DNA from: Piper betle
Lineage: Eukaryota > Streptophyta > Magnoliopsida > Piperales > Piperaceae
NCBI GenBank assembly: GCA_033002965.1
Contig: JAURVB010009552.1
Coordinates: 32,367-96,366, forward strand
Length of the DNA stretch: 64,000 nt
Direction: 5' to 3'
Shown: piece by piece, positions 50,316 through 63,002 of the stretch
How positions within the stretch are numbered: the first letter of the stretch is position 1
How the letters are laid out: the number at the start of each line of letters is the position of its first letter
Position numbers and translations under genes: made by a program
Notes under the pieces: model-generated
Databases searched by the model: none
What the model was told of the DNA's origin: nothing
Seen by the model: the letters and a program-made list of their open reading frames with translations, nothing else

Positions 50316-51340
50316 AAATGGAGATGTTGCGTGTCGCTACCATCGATGATCGTCATCGATAGTGGGGACACGCGGCTTCCCAATCGGCGCCACTTATGGG
50401 AGGAGCAAAAGTTTTCTCAAGCAAGAACTGGTTTCATTAACCTCTAAGAATTTTTTTTGCCGTAATGGGGATTAATCATAAACATAAACGTTAATAGACA
50501 TCTCAAAAGCTTGCACTTGTTCGATTTGCACACACAACAATATCATGATCTTTCCATTCATCAAAATATCTTATTTAAATGTTTTCTAGACATCTTGAGA
50601 TGTTCTATATTTTGCAGCTAGGTACGTAGAAGATTAATTATAAATATATTACATATTTATATTTAGATTTTCCCACCAAGCCTGCACATATATTTAGATT
50701 ACAGTAAAAAGATCAATACCACATTTACAATCGCTTGTATAAAACAAATTTTATTTTTGGTGTGGCACTCACAAGTTCATATATCATCAGCAAACATGAA
50801 ACATGTCAATTATGTGATTTATTTAATATTTGATTATATTATTATGCATGTTTGTGTATCTAATCTAACACCTACTCCCATATTTAAGCCGATCATGATA
50901 TTGCCTTTGAAGGTGCTCACAAACTAATTTAATTTATAGTAAAAATTTTAAATACCATATTCGATACCATCCAAATTTATAACTTAAATTTAGTTCAGTA
51001 CGTTCTAACTGGATTCAATTTAGATTTTAGAATTAGAAATGAAATATTTTATTAGATATTGAAAATATTTTTTCATCAATATTTTATTAATTATATACCG
51101 GTTAAAATACTGTAGTTTTCAATAAAAAAACCAGATTTTGGGAAATTTTTAAACTTAAAAATTAGATTTGAATTAAAAATGATAGCTTAAATCATACTAG
51201 ATTTAATCAAAGAAGGTACGTAATATACCGAATAAATTGACCCACGCAGGTATTAAAAACTATGCTCATGAAGCTTTCCATAAGACGGCGTCAACATGGT
51301 TGATTCCTAACAGTGTGTAGGGAATGCTATGGTAGACAGG
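50316..51340. other. Intergenic DNA
   Basis: AT-rich; no gene seen. Confidence 0.5.
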
Positions 51341-51344
51341 CTGA

Positions 51345-51526
51345 GGAGGGAAAGAACTTAGACAAGCATATATTGAAGTCAGTTCATACCACTTATTATT
51401 ATTGCATTAGATTAATGACGAACTATGATGTTTCTTTCTTTTGTAAGTTGTGGATGCTAAAGTAAAGAGCCTTTTGAGGAGGGAAAGAACTTAGACAAGC
51501 ATATATTGAAGTCAATTCATACCACA
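51345..51526. repeat. Direct duplication of about 50 bp
   Basis: GAGGAGGGAAAGAACTTAGA and the following 30 bases occur at about 51345 and again at about 51477, with one visible difference (CAGTTC/CAATTC). The two copies are about 132 bp apart. Confidence 0.85.
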
Positions 51527-51589
51527 TGCAATGAGCAGGAGACAGATAATGTGCCCAAGCTTTGGCACCTTCCTCCTGTCCAAAGACGA

Positions 51590-51780
51590 AAAGGGAAGGC
51601 AAAGAAGAAAAGACGGCCACAAATGCCACGTTTGTGGATAGAATCCAACATATGTAGGGCTAGCCAACTTGAAAAACCACATGAGAGTACTAGCCCATGA
51701 AATGGACCTCACTGAGCATGAAATTGCCCTAAGCTACAAGCTGCCACTGTGTTGCCAACAAGCAACCACCAATTACATTT
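51590..51780 (+). pseudogene. Possible C2H2 zinc-finger gene scrap
   Basis: One frame reads GHKCHVCG, a stop (TAG), then NPTYVGLANLKNHMRVLAHE. The Cys-x2-Cys and His-x5-His spacing resembles a plant C2H2 finger broken by a stop at the eighth position. No other domain is nearby. It could be chance. Confidence 0.25.
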
Positions 51781-52603
51781 GTTGTTGAAGTAAATATTAA
51801 ATGATTTTCTTCTTTAACAATTAGATCTTTTGGGAAGGGTGATAAACCATTTAAAATTAGAGCCATATCAATGTATATTTCCTTCTTGTTAGTACTGGTA
51901 GACATTCCTAAATGTTATGAATTGATCGTTTGTGTAGCCATGACATAAACTTCCGAATAAATAGAAGTGCTAATTATATATGTTTAATCAATTCGGGGAG
52001 GAAAACTATAATAAACTTCGGCATATTATTGGTGGGTATGCTTATTCATGAATTACAGAAAAAAATTGATCTCATTCAGGTACACTCACGGTTTTATAGA
52101 AATCTTCTATAGAAAAATAAAGGATTTATTTTCGGGGTGATGTGATAAAAAATGACTCAATTTATTTGGAAAAAATATCAAGTTTTAGCTTGTCCATCAT
52201 TTATTGTAGAAACAATGACATTTGTGAAGCATTCAATTCACTTTAGAGAAAATACTATACTGTGATTATGAATGATCTGCTAAAGGGTGCATTTGCAATT
52301 ACAAGAATAGCAAACAGTTGGAGAATTTAACTGAAGATATTGCTTTGAGTTCATGGAAATTAAGACAATATATAGTTTTTTTTGCTCGTGGCCTTGCATT
52401 GGAAATCGATCTAAATTATATATAGTTTTGATCTTTCCCAGTCTAGGCGAGAATTCCATGGTATTGGACGTGTCATATCAAAAAGCCACCCAGAATTGAA
52501 ATGCTTAATCAAACGGCGTGGCTGGGTGGGGATTGGCATCAAATTCTAAAAGACCCACAACCAAAAAGAGAAAAACCAACAATCACACATTCACTTCTAA
52601 TCA

Positions 52604-52711
52604 ATGGCTTCAGACGTTTTCTCTTCTCATTGGGCAGATTGGATACCGCCTGATGAAGCCAAAACAATGAGGGGACCCTTTTGGCCAAATAATTCATCCC
52701 CAAAGTTGTGA
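52604..52711 (+). CDS. Small ORF of unknown function (35 aa), possibly a truncated first exon
   Basis: MASDVFSSHWADWIPPDEAK then a short hydrophilic end and TGA. The upstream stretch is CA-rich like a plant 5' leader (about 52555-52600). I do not recognise the peptide. It sits immediately beside the LINE remnant, so it may be a gene cut off by that insertion, or chance. Confidence 0.25.
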   Translation: MASDVFSSHWADWIPPDEAKTMRGPFWPNNSSPKL

Positions 52712-52839
52712 TGTTTGGGTTTGCTTTGGGAAAAGAGATGTGGTGATTACTGTTTAGTGTTAGGGTTTTTTTAAGAAAACAAATTTATTCAGACCTGTCA
52801 AAATTCAAGGCTAGAAGTGAGCAGATAGATTGTGAGCTT

Positions 52840-54225
52840 AGAATTGAGTGCCCTACAAAGCTATCTGATAGTAGCACGAAGATCACAAAATAAGCTTTTA
52901 CAAACATTAGCTAAAGCATAGTTTCCCAGCAAATACATTCATCCTTTCGCAACATAAACTTAACTAGGTTTTGAGAATCAGAAACAAAGAAAGGATGGAC
53001 AAAATATGCATTAGTAGCATAGACTAAGGCCTGTTGGAAGGCCTTCAATTCTGATTTTCCTCTGGAAGCTCCTCCACCTGAGAATATGATATTATCAGAA
53101 GAATCAATGACAAATAGATCCCATGATGCTACATCATTTTTAAGTCCTCCGTCAAAGAAAAGGAAAACTCTATTCAATGAAGGGCTACTTTTAGTTTGAT
53201 CAAGCTAACACAGATTAAGAACAGGTCCGTGCGATGAAGAATCCATGATGGCTAAGTTTCTACCATAGGAAACAATTCTGCATGTACGAGTGTTAACCAA
53301 AGTTCCCTTAGAGAAGTCCTTTATTCTGCCATAGATAATATTATTTCTTGTGAACCAGATTCGTTCAGCCAAGATAAGAATCTTAAGAATAAGGAGAATA
53401 TCATCTTGAAGATTGTTCAGACGTATACACTAATAAGCTCAGATGGTCTATGACAGACGATTGTATTGAGTCTGATATTGGCAACGACAAATAGAGATAG
53501 CCTAAAAACACTACAATGATAGAAAAGATGAAAAGTTTATTCTTCACCATTAGCGCATAAGGGGCAATCCAGATCTGAGATATGAATTTACGCTTATTGA
53601 GATTAGTTTTGCTGGCAGACAGTCCAATGCAATCTTCCACCCAAATAAAGGAAGTCTTGGAGGAGCTTTAATCTTCCATCATGATTTCCAGTCCACACCA
53701 GTATTGTGGGAGAGAGCCTTCTGTTTAAGGTCAGGTTGCAACAGGATTTAAAAGTGAATTTACCGGATCTGGAAGGACACCACATAAGTTTGTCGCTTCT
53801 CTCAACGCTGTGAGTGGGAAGATTCAGGACAGATTGAGCATCTCCTTGCAGAAGATTTTCTTAATGACAATTGAGTTCCAGGCACTATTATTCTTAGTAA
53901 GGCTTGAAACTTTGTTAGTAGCAAATAATTCATAGCTAGGATTAACTCTAGGAATTAAACCAGGAGCATTTGGGACCGATGAGTCCAAGCCAATCCTAAC
54001 ATTGGGGCCATCACCTATTGACCAGCAGACGTTCCCATTAAGCGTAGAGATTCCCTTCTTAGTGCTTTAACAATCAAAGGAGTTCCCTTATTAGTAGACC
54101 ACCGTCCCTTATTCTTTTCATATTTTGATCTGAGAATTTGGCTTAAAAGAGTAGAATCGAAATGATTCTCAGGCTATCTTAGATAAAAGAAAGAGATTTG
54201 ATACCAAGGTCACCCTCTTTCGTAG
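52840..54225 (-). mobile_element. 3' part of a LINE (L1-type) retrotransposon, degenerate
   Basis: Read on the minus strand from 54225. First comes a GDLGIKSLSFI-like stretch after the reverse transcriptase core. Then NVCWSIGDGPNVRIGLD (about 54045-53990) and a zinc-knuckle-type linker with CPSRSGKFTFKSCCNLTLN (53785-53720). Then ADCIGLSA-type sequence (53640-53580). Last is an RNase H domain, 53177-52911, with FFDGG, SELKAFQQAL and VSDSQNLVK holding the expected Asp, Glu and Asp. Stops and frameshifts separate the pieces. The reverse transcriptase core and endonuclease are absent, and the poly(A) tail was not seen clearly. Not functional. Confidence 0.8.
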
Positions 54226-56012
54226 TGTTGGGGTATTTTTTGGTGGAGACATTTATAAGGGTCGATTCATTAAATTAATCAAAAAAATAATTTTGATTTA
54301 GTTTCAAATTAAATAAATATTATTTTTTAATATTTATTTTTTCAATTAATGTGAGATAATGATGAAAAAACCTATAAATAATATATCTTCTCCCCGACGT
54401 TAAGAAAATAATTAAGACTTAAGGGTATTTCCAATAAGGGGGATGATAGATTATGAAAATTCGTCTTTTTCCTATTGTTTAAATATTGACCTGCGAGTGC
54501 GTTGACTCTCGTCCGTAGAACTATTTTACTATAATATAAATTTTATATTTTATAACATTTTTAACTTTTATAATTAATACGACAAATATTGTTCCCGAGA
54601 CAACAAAATCTGGGGTCTTTCTTACCCCACCAAAACTGTGACTGCTTTTTATTATACTACTTAATTACGATTAACAGAACTCGAAAAAAGCTCCTGACAT
54701 AATTAGTCATGAGAGAAGTGACTGACAAGATTAAGCATGTCCTTCCCGCTTGAGATAAGGATTTGGAGTCCCAACTTCCAATTCTATGAGATGACTTTGA
54801 CAAGTGATTGAAGGTTCATGGTGAGTGTCCTCCATTATTTGGAATGGAGGATAAGATATCCATCCCTTCCCATAAAAAATAAAAAACTATTCCCTGACTT
54901 TTTAGGGTTACCAAAGTTGGTGATTCACGACATTAACCTTTTTGTAATTTTTTGATTACAAGTTTTGGACTTTTACGACAAAAAAGGCCTCTTTCACAAT
55001 GTTTGACCTAAACAAATATATATTTTTTGTATAATTCAAGCTGGTATAAAAAAAACCAATTAATTCAGTTCGGTTCCGTGTCAAATTGTGTCGTTAAGAA
55101 AGTGTTTTTAGCACTTTATCCTTCCGCTCCTAGTCTATTTAATTAAAATGATAAGATAGTTTCATTTGGCCTCTGTTGAAAGTTTAATGGTATGCGAAAA
55201 AAACTATGTCATTTAAAACTGTCTAGCTCCATTAATTGTTTTTAGAGCCTTATATATAAGCCACAATTCATATAGATAATAAGTGATACACCTTCTATTT
55301 AGAATATTTTAGTAGTTCCGCTACTCAAAAATCTATTTAGATAAATAGAAAAATAGATGATAAGGATAATTATAAATTTTGTACTCAATCTAATACTTCT
55401 AACCTGGTCAGCTTAATTATCAAAGTAACTATAATAAATTAATTTCAAAATATATATTAACTAGTGCATTTTTTATAAAAATTTAAAATAAGTCATAATG
55501 ATGTCAAAAAAAGTTAAAATTTAATTAACCTCCTACTTATACATTTTACTTTTAATACATATAAATATTATTTTGTGGAACCCAAAAAGAAAGGTTTAAA
55601 TTAGATGTATAGTTCATATATAGGCTATATGAGGTGTTACTCACCTTAATTTTTCTCTTGTTTTTATTATATAAATGTAAAAAATGATATAATGATTAGG
55701 AATAGTTCTCTTTCGTATGCTAGGCCAAGGATATATAAAATGTACTTGCATACAAGTTTGATGTTATATTATCAAGACATGAAAGTTAACATCGACTAAA
55801 TTAATGTTATGAACAAAATTTTGTTGTAAGTTCTCACGTCCAAATTGACTGCAACTCCCAATCAGCATCTAGGAAATCATCTCTCATTAAATATCTATGA
55901 TGACAATTTTGAAATTTTGATAATAAATAGATCCTATCACCAATGCATTTTTAGATGTTGATTATGTCTTGTAACTTACAACCAACTGTAAAACCTTATA
56001 ATGGATTTTTGT
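54226..56012. other. AT-rich intergenic DNA
   Basis: No gene or clear element seen in this 1.8 kb. Confidence 0.55.
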
Positions 56013-58856
56013 TGTAAAACTCGTGACTCGAATTAGAGTTTTACATTAGTTAACCAATTGGTTCCGCCCTCAGTTCGAGTTGAATTAATTTCATGACACG
56101 TGTACTGAACCGAGGCCGACCGTGTGTTGTGAGTGTCAGAGTCAAGTGTCCCCGAGTATATGATGATAACGTTACAAGAATGATAAGAAATAAATTATCA
56201 GAGTATATGATAGTATGCCAGTTATTTTTTTTATTTATTTGATTGTAGAATTATTTTTACATCGAATGACGCATTAGGACATGTTAGATAGGAGTGGGCT
56301 ATTAGTTATAGAACACATCATTTTGATGTTATTGAGTGTATTATATTTTATGGTATTTTTTTATTTTTTTTGGATGTTTTTAGAATTTATTAGGAGTTAA
56401 TTATTATTTTTTACTCGAGTTGGAGTCGAATCAACTTTTAATTACGAGATTGCCCCCAAACCCTTCACCACAAAGTTTCCTCCCCTCACCCCGATTGCCA
56501 CCCCGATGCCGTTGCTAATGCTAGCTTTGGCCACCACACTGCCGCCGATCGACGCTGCCAACCTCTGCCAAGACATCCCCACTTTCCCGCTTGCCACTTG
56601 GCCTCCGCGACTCAAGGGAGCCATGCTTTTGCGCTGCGCTCCTCATGCCGACTTCGTTGACGGCCATGCCACTCCATTGATGCCGTTTTGTCAACCCAAA
56701 CACCCTTCCCCTCTTCATGCGCCACTGCTTAGACTGGCCTAAGGGCCGATCGGGCAAGCTCGAGCGTCACGACTGATCTGAGGTAGTCGCTGGTGATCGT
56801 CAACGCCACCCTCGTCCTCATTGTGGTTATTTCGAGCTTGCCGAGCCGGTGCCGACCCACAGCCCCGACCACATCGCTCGAAAAACTAGTGAAAAACGCA
56901 AGAAAGCCGCCAAAGAATCGAATTTGTTGGAATTTGCCAAAAATCGCCGGATATTTGCTGAATTCATCCAGCCAAATCCAATAGAACTTTGATCGCCGCC
57001 GGGTGCCGAATTTGAGTCCCAAAACATGTGATGACCAGACCCTAATCGTTGCCGATCGTTGACAACATAAAGTATAATTAACTTTGACTTAATTATTTAA
57101 AATGGATAATTATTAACATAACATGTTAAGATTTGATTGAATGATTTGATTAAATACCTTGACTGTGAATAAAATGGATTTTTGCATGATTGAATTGTAT
57201 CGAATAAAGATTAATGATCTAATTAAATAAATTAAGTATAAATTGGTAATTAACTGCACTATAATTTAGGAATCATGATGTGACTTGATGTGATAGGACT
57301 AATGAGTGTGTTATTTTGGATGTGTGAATGCATCATTCAAATAGTGGCGTTAGCTTTTAGATTTGATGTGTAGGTATGAAGTACAAGCTTACCGCCTATG
57401 TGCTTGTACACAATTGAAACTTCTACCAAGTCTGTTTAGGACTTTTTATGGTTTGATTTTTCATTCTATTGTGATTTGATTTGATAGGTAAGCAGAAGTG
57501 TTGAGAGGTGGATTTATTGTATCCTACTCCACATTGGCCATTTAGTTGTACAAATTTTCAGATTAATAACCCTCGAGGATGATATCTTTTGAGTTTGTTT
57601 TAAAAACTTATATCCAAATCATAATGTCTTCGGTGGTTATTATATTATGATCTTTACCCAAACCTATGTATATATAGATTTTTCAATTTTCTAATGAGAT
57701 GTGAGACAAAGTGAAAATCGACTCGCACATACCACGAGCGATGCATGTGCTAGTTAAAGCAGTTTCTAGATTGGTGAGCTTGCTGTTCCATTCACAAGGG
57801 ATTCAGCAACTCTACATTTTGTGTTCCTCAAACTCGAAAAAAATGTGGAAGATTACGGGTAATACAATACAGTGCATGTCTAGAATTGTAGATTCAATGA
57901 GTACTGAAGGTGTCTGCCTGAGAGTACTCTGCCTCTGTGCTCAGGGCCAAGAGTTATACGGATGATGTAGAGGGCTTTAGAATAATTAATTTTCCCGAGC
58001 GTGGGATATTATAAAAAATGTTGAGGCATAAGACCACTTAGAATGGGATGCTATTCAAGCCGAAGCTTACGACTCCTGATTAGTGCCCTTATGAGTGATT
58101 TTAATGTAGAAGTATAACTGAATGATTTTCTTTAACATGAGAGTCAGTTTGATTATTTAGTTATTTATGCACCAGCAACACTCATTAATGATTTTTTCAT
58201 ATTATATATGTAGGTGAAAACCTCAATGATTTAGCGCTGTTGGGACTAAAGAGGAGGAACATTGCAATATGCACACATGTACCTACTGAAAAAGAATAAC
58301 AATATGATGTGATTAACAACTATGAGTTTCTATGGATGAATGATATAATGTCTGATTGAAGGAAAGGTTGTGTGAAAAATCATGATATGATATGTGTATG
58401 GTAGTTATTATGCATAAAATTGAACATAATGAGCTAATGAGGTCAATACCCAACTCAAGAGATAAAAATTGTTATAATGTGAATGTTGCTTGAAAAATAC
58501 ATTGTCTTGACAATGTTTTAAATTTTTATTACTACATATATAAACCGTTTGTTAAGGACAAGGTGATTAATATTGTAACTTTTAGGGAAACTATGTCTGT
58601 TTTTGTTTTAAAAATTGATGTTTTTCAAATTTTTAATGGGTTGTTTTGCTTTGAATATGGATTGTATGTCATGACATTCATCTAGAACAACATTATAACC
58701 TAATCTCATTCATGCATTGAATGTTTGCATTATCATCTCTTGACGTTGAGGGTAGATTTAGGTTGACTTGACCGAATTAAGTAAATTAGTGAATGGTTCA
58801 ATTGTCGGTAGCATTTTCGGTTCGATTTGCAGACTGAGCCAAATTGGGGTGTCACA
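56013..58856 (-). mobile_element. Second solo LTR of the same family, reverse orientation (2.84 kb)
   Basis: On the minus strand it starts TGTGACACCCCAATTTGG and ends GAGTTTTACA, matching the termini at 17647 and 20577. Shared interior: CAAGTATATGATGATAACG (in the other copy, complement near 20425) and the GC-rich block at 56460-57000 followed by a CTCGAGT...GAGTCGA motif. Flanks are TTTGT and TTTGC, a 4/5 target duplication, so this insertion is probably older than the one in the FRS gene. No internal coding region. Confidence 0.75.
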
Positions 58857-59736
58857 TTTGCACTTAATGTTATCTATACATTAAATACACTATGGTGAAA
58901 CTTGATAAAGACCAAATAAACATGTAGATTGTTAATTTGGGCATTACCTTATTTCTGGTTGTCAATAGAAAAAGGCATTAATGAATGCCAAAGAAAGGAG
59001 CGTTACACGACGAGTTCAGATTGTATAGTCCTCGAGGTAGAAAACATTTTTTGGTTGGGAGTTCAAAATGTGCCAAGTACCCTTTTTATAATTCATAATT
59101 AATAAATGGTTTAAAAAAAGATTCTTGGCAGATTTTTAGCCTCTTCAGCAAGAACTTATTCTTCTCAACCGACCAAACGATCTAGGCTTGGTCCCCGGCT
59201 CCACAAAGAGCATTATTGTCATAAAATAAATCTTAATTAATACGTTCTTTGTTCAGAAACTATGTAAAACTACTGCCTTCCTTATAAAAATTTGTAATAT
59301 TTCTACAACAGACTTTTCACATCCTAAATCTTCGCTTTTAATTAGTACACTTAACATTCGTTCAAGCTCCCCAAAATTGAAATTTTAAATCTTAACAATA
59401 TTAGCGCGTATTTATTAACTTACAATCTCCTCATCCAAAGTTTATTAATGAAGCTTTAATGCTGATAATAATATTTTCTAGTGATGAAACTTCCTATTAA
59501 TTTTGTGGTGGTAATAATTAGAATCTAAAATTACTTTTCTAATGATTTTATTAGCGTAAATTATCTAACTCAAATCCCGAAAAAATGTTATTAGCCTTTC
59601 ATATAATCATCAACTTAATGCATCAAGATATGATTATTTGATAAATTAATTATTAAATCACTTCTATTTGAGGATGTTTTTATGTCCTGTTATAATCTTT
59701 CTTCTTCTTTTCTAACAAGTGGTCGAAGATAGAAAC

Positions 59737-59739
<3 letters not shown>
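58857..59739. other. AT-rich intergenic DNA
   Basis: No gene seen. Confidence 0.55.
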
Positions 59740-59773
<34 letters not shown>

Positions 59774-59961
59774 GCGAGGTGGCTGTAATACAGTACAACC
59801 ATCTTGGCTGTGCTGCATTTTTCCAGCCCTTGGATTTAATCCAATGGCTGGGATTAAATTAAATTCCCTCTTTCCCTTTCCTCTTCTTCCCTCCTATCGC
59901 ATCTTCTTTATCTCCCAACCGATCGCCGCTGTCGGTCTCCCCTCGTCCAGACTCATCCTTA

Positions 59962-60408
59962 GAGACCTTCTTCGTCGGCTTCTTCATCGCTGACGTCACC
60001 ACCATCCTTGCCCCGGTCCTCGACGCCGGCCTCGCTGTCATCGAGGGTATCGTCCCCAAGCCCCCACCTAGCCGCTCCGCCTACCGCTTGCCTTGCCAAG
60101 TTCACATCTTTCCTTCTTCAACTACATCAACGATGCCCTCAAAGCCGTCGCCGACGATGGCCTGCTGCTGTACCTCCTCCTTTGATCAAAGGTTTGCCCT
60201 CTCCGAGGCAGTTGTCATTCGGGAGGCCAATCTGGCTGCAAGTCCAATACACAATTGACGATATATTTGGTGCGGTGGGGACTGGCCCAGACAGGAAAGG
60301 TAAGAACTTGGTCACCTTCGAGCCGCCCAAAGATGTCATACACCTTCGACCTCTTCCCGCATCAGAAAGAAGCACTTGGGTGGATGATTCACAGGGAGAA
60401 TTCTTGCA
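59962..60408 (+). pseudogene. Captured fragment of an SMARCA3/HLTF (RAD5-like) HIRAN-SNF2 gene
   Basis: Spread over shifting frames: ETFFVGFF then IADVTTILAPVLDAGLAVIE and GIVP (HIRAN domain), RLPCQVHIF, NYINDALKAVADDGLLLYL, RFALSEAVVIREANLAA, TIDDIFGAVG, FEPPKDVI and LFPHQKEALGWMIHREN (start of the SNF2 helicase region). The order matches plant SMARCA3-like proteins. At least three frameshifts and an internal deletion within HIRAN are visible. The helicase motifs themselves are absent. The parent gene is not in this window. Confidence 0.75.
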
Positions 60409-60479
60409 AAATAGAGGAAACAGAGGAAGCAAGAACGGAAGAAGCGGGAAATAGAGGAGGGTCGGGAGAAGAATGAGTT

Positions 60480-61290
60480 TAGGTGAGGGGGTAGTTTTGT
60501 AATAAAAACTTGATTCGATCCTCAACTCGAGTCAATATTATAAAATACATCTCAAAAAATATAAAAATATAGTAAAATACCATAAAATAAAATAATCCAT
60601 TATAACTCGATTATTTTATTTTATAGTATTTTATTATATTTTTAAAATATTTTTGGAGATCTATTTCGTAATATTGATTCGAATCAGGATCGAATCAAGT
60701 TTTTATTTTAAAACTACCCATGCTCATTTCCTTTATAAGTCAAGTCAATATTATGAAATATATCTCCAAAAATATGAAAAAATCGAGTAAAATACCATAA
60801 ATAAAATAATCCATTAGAACTCAGTTATTTTATTTAATGGTATTTTATTGTATTTTTTATATTTTGGGGACATATTTCGTAATATTGACTCGATTCAGGA
60901 GCGAGTCAAGTTTTTATTACAAAATTATCATCGTTTCATTTTTCTTCACTAACTCTATTTTCTTGCCCATCGAGTGAGTCAAGTTTCTCCTCCACCCGGC
61001 AAAGATGGGCGGTGTCAAGGTTTCGAGCCGGAGCTGTGACTCACCACCTCGAGTCAGGGGTGAATCAAATTTTTATTATGAAATTATTTTATTTATTTTT
61101 TAATATTGACTCGAGTCGGGAACAAGTCAAGTTTTTATTATGAAATTATTTTATTTATTTTTTAAATTTATTTTGTAATATTAACTCAATTTAGGAGCGA
61201 GTCAAGTTTTTATTAAAAAATTATTTTATTTATTTTTTTAATTTATTTCTTAATATTGACTCGAGTTGGGACCGAGTCAAGTTTTTGTTA
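60480..61290. repeat. Second array of AT-rich palindromic modules
   Basis: Two full modules (about 60500-60700 and 60730-60930) have the same core as at 15440-16260 (ATAAAATAAAATAATCCATT... and mirror). Then come three shorter tandem units (61065-61290), each with TTATTATGAAATTATTTTAT and a CGAGTCAAGTTTTT end. Confidence 0.75.
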
Positions 61291-62333
61291 CGAAATTGCC
61301 ATCGACTCATTTTTCTTCACCCCAACCTCCCTTGTTTCTCCCCTACCGCTGATCGCCGCCCCTCCTCTATTTTTATCGCTCTACCTCGACCGCCGGCGAC
61401 CTTGCCGCTGCCGTCACCTACACCACCGCTGGCCAGCATCGCCATCGCCCTCTTTCCTTTCCTTTCCTTCTTTCTCTTTCCCTTAATCTGTTCGCTGCCC
61501 CTCCACTGCTCTGTTTGGTGGAGTGCTGCTAGCCTCGGTGCCGATGCCGCCGTTTTGTTGTCCAACCAGCCCTTGTCGTCGTCATCCTTCGATCCAACTT
61601 GGGGTGTGACGGGGCAGGCGTGGTGGTGAGCGCAGCAACTGGGGTAGCGAGTGGGGCGAGGCGGGCAAGAGCGGGAGTGGGGCGGGGGGGACGGGCAGGG
61701 GTGTGGCGGGGATGCGGGGTGGGGTGCAGCGGATGGGCAGGCGGCCGGGCTGGGGAAGAAGCCACCAAGGCCGGCGGGAAGAAAAGGGGGAGGGAGATTT
61801 GTTTACAGCCATTGGATTGAATCCAACGACTGTAAATAAAATCGAGCACAACCAAGATGGCTATGCTCGAGTACAGCCTCCCCTTTTTCATATATATATA
61901 TATGTAGCAACCGGATTCCTTTTTTAAATTCATCATTCCTTTATCTTGGCTTAGGAATGACAATACATTTCATAGGGTTGGATGACTATAATATGCCAAA
62001 TAAAAAGTTTTTTTATAGGAAAAATAAAGTGAGCTATGCCTCATATAATCATATAGTGTATATGAGCTAAACATCTAATTTGAATCTTTTTAGCATGTCC
62101 CACAAAATAAAATTTATATGTATAAAAAGTTGAGTGCATAAATAAGATGTTGATAAATTTTTTTTCTTTACATCAACATGGCCTATTTTTAGATTTTTAA
62201 TAAATGCACAGTTAATATATAGATATATTTTAAAATTCATTTTTATTATATTTTTTGAGGTATAGGATACACTAAATTGTTCTAAATAAAAGTATAGCTC
62301 ATAAAAACTATATGACTTGTATGTCATGTATTT

Positions 62334-63002
62334 TAGGGTTGCTAATTGAGCGAGCCAGCTCTCGTGAGCATTTAGCGTTCGGCTCGGCTTGACTCGACTC
62401 AAAACTCGACATTTAAATGTTCGACTCGAACTCGAATCTTATGAGCCGAGTTTGAGCAAGGTCGTGTTCGACTCGACTCGACTCGGTTATAACTCGAACT
62501 CGACGTCGTAGCTCGACTCGAACTCGACTCGTAGCTCGACTCGAACTCGACTCTGTAGCTCGACTCGAACTCGACTCGATAAAATAATATAATAATATAG
62601 TCTTTATATTATTTATTTATTTATATGTAATATAATTACAAGGAAGCAAGATAGTTGAGATGGTAAGTATTCACCTTGATGACTTTAAGGTTGTGAGTTT
62701 AAACCACATTGGCCTCATTTTTTTAAAGTGAGGTATTTTTGACTTTTAATCGAGCTGGTTACAGAACTAACTGAATGAGTTGGGCGAACGAGCTCGCCCA
62801 ACTCACAAAATCAAACAGTTTTAAGTAGATATTCAAGCTCGAGTTGAGCTCGAACACATAAAGATATTCGAGTCGAACTCGAGCATGTATGTCCAAAATT
62901 CGTTTGATCTCGAATCGAGTTCGGAACCGGGTTTCGAACTTATTCGAACCGAGTTTGAACACATGTTGAGCTCGCTCGCTCGTTCGCTCAATTTGCACCC
63001 TA
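62334..63002. mobile_element. Second copy of the hAT-type element
   Basis: Same ends and interior order as 49680-50307: left TAGGGTTGCTAATTGAGCGAG, right CTCAATTTGCACCCTA. The CGACTCGAACTC repeat is longer here (extra units near 62505-62580) and the central AT tract is mutated to TTATTTATTTATAT. The tRNA-like segment is at 62640-62705. No clear target duplication, so flanks have decayed. Confidence 0.75.

Larger units (their letters stand above)
59772..61889 (+). mobile_element. Pack-MULE-like TIR element (2.1 kb) carrying an SMARCA3-type gene fragment
   Basis: Terminal inverted repeats of about 85 bp: left GGTGGCTGTAATACAGTAC, CCATCTTGGCTGTGCT, GGATTTAATCCAATGGCTG; right, inverted, AGGCTGTACTCGAGCATAG, CCATCTTGGTTGTGCT, GGATTCAATCCAATGGCTG. 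Order inside: captured gene fragment (59962-60408), AT-rich palindromic modules (60480-61290), GC-rich block (61310-61790). It sits between (AT)n at 59740-59771 and a shorter AT tract at 61890-61903, so the target duplication is unreadable. No transposase. Mutator-like is inferred from long TIRs and gene capture. Confidence 0.7.
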
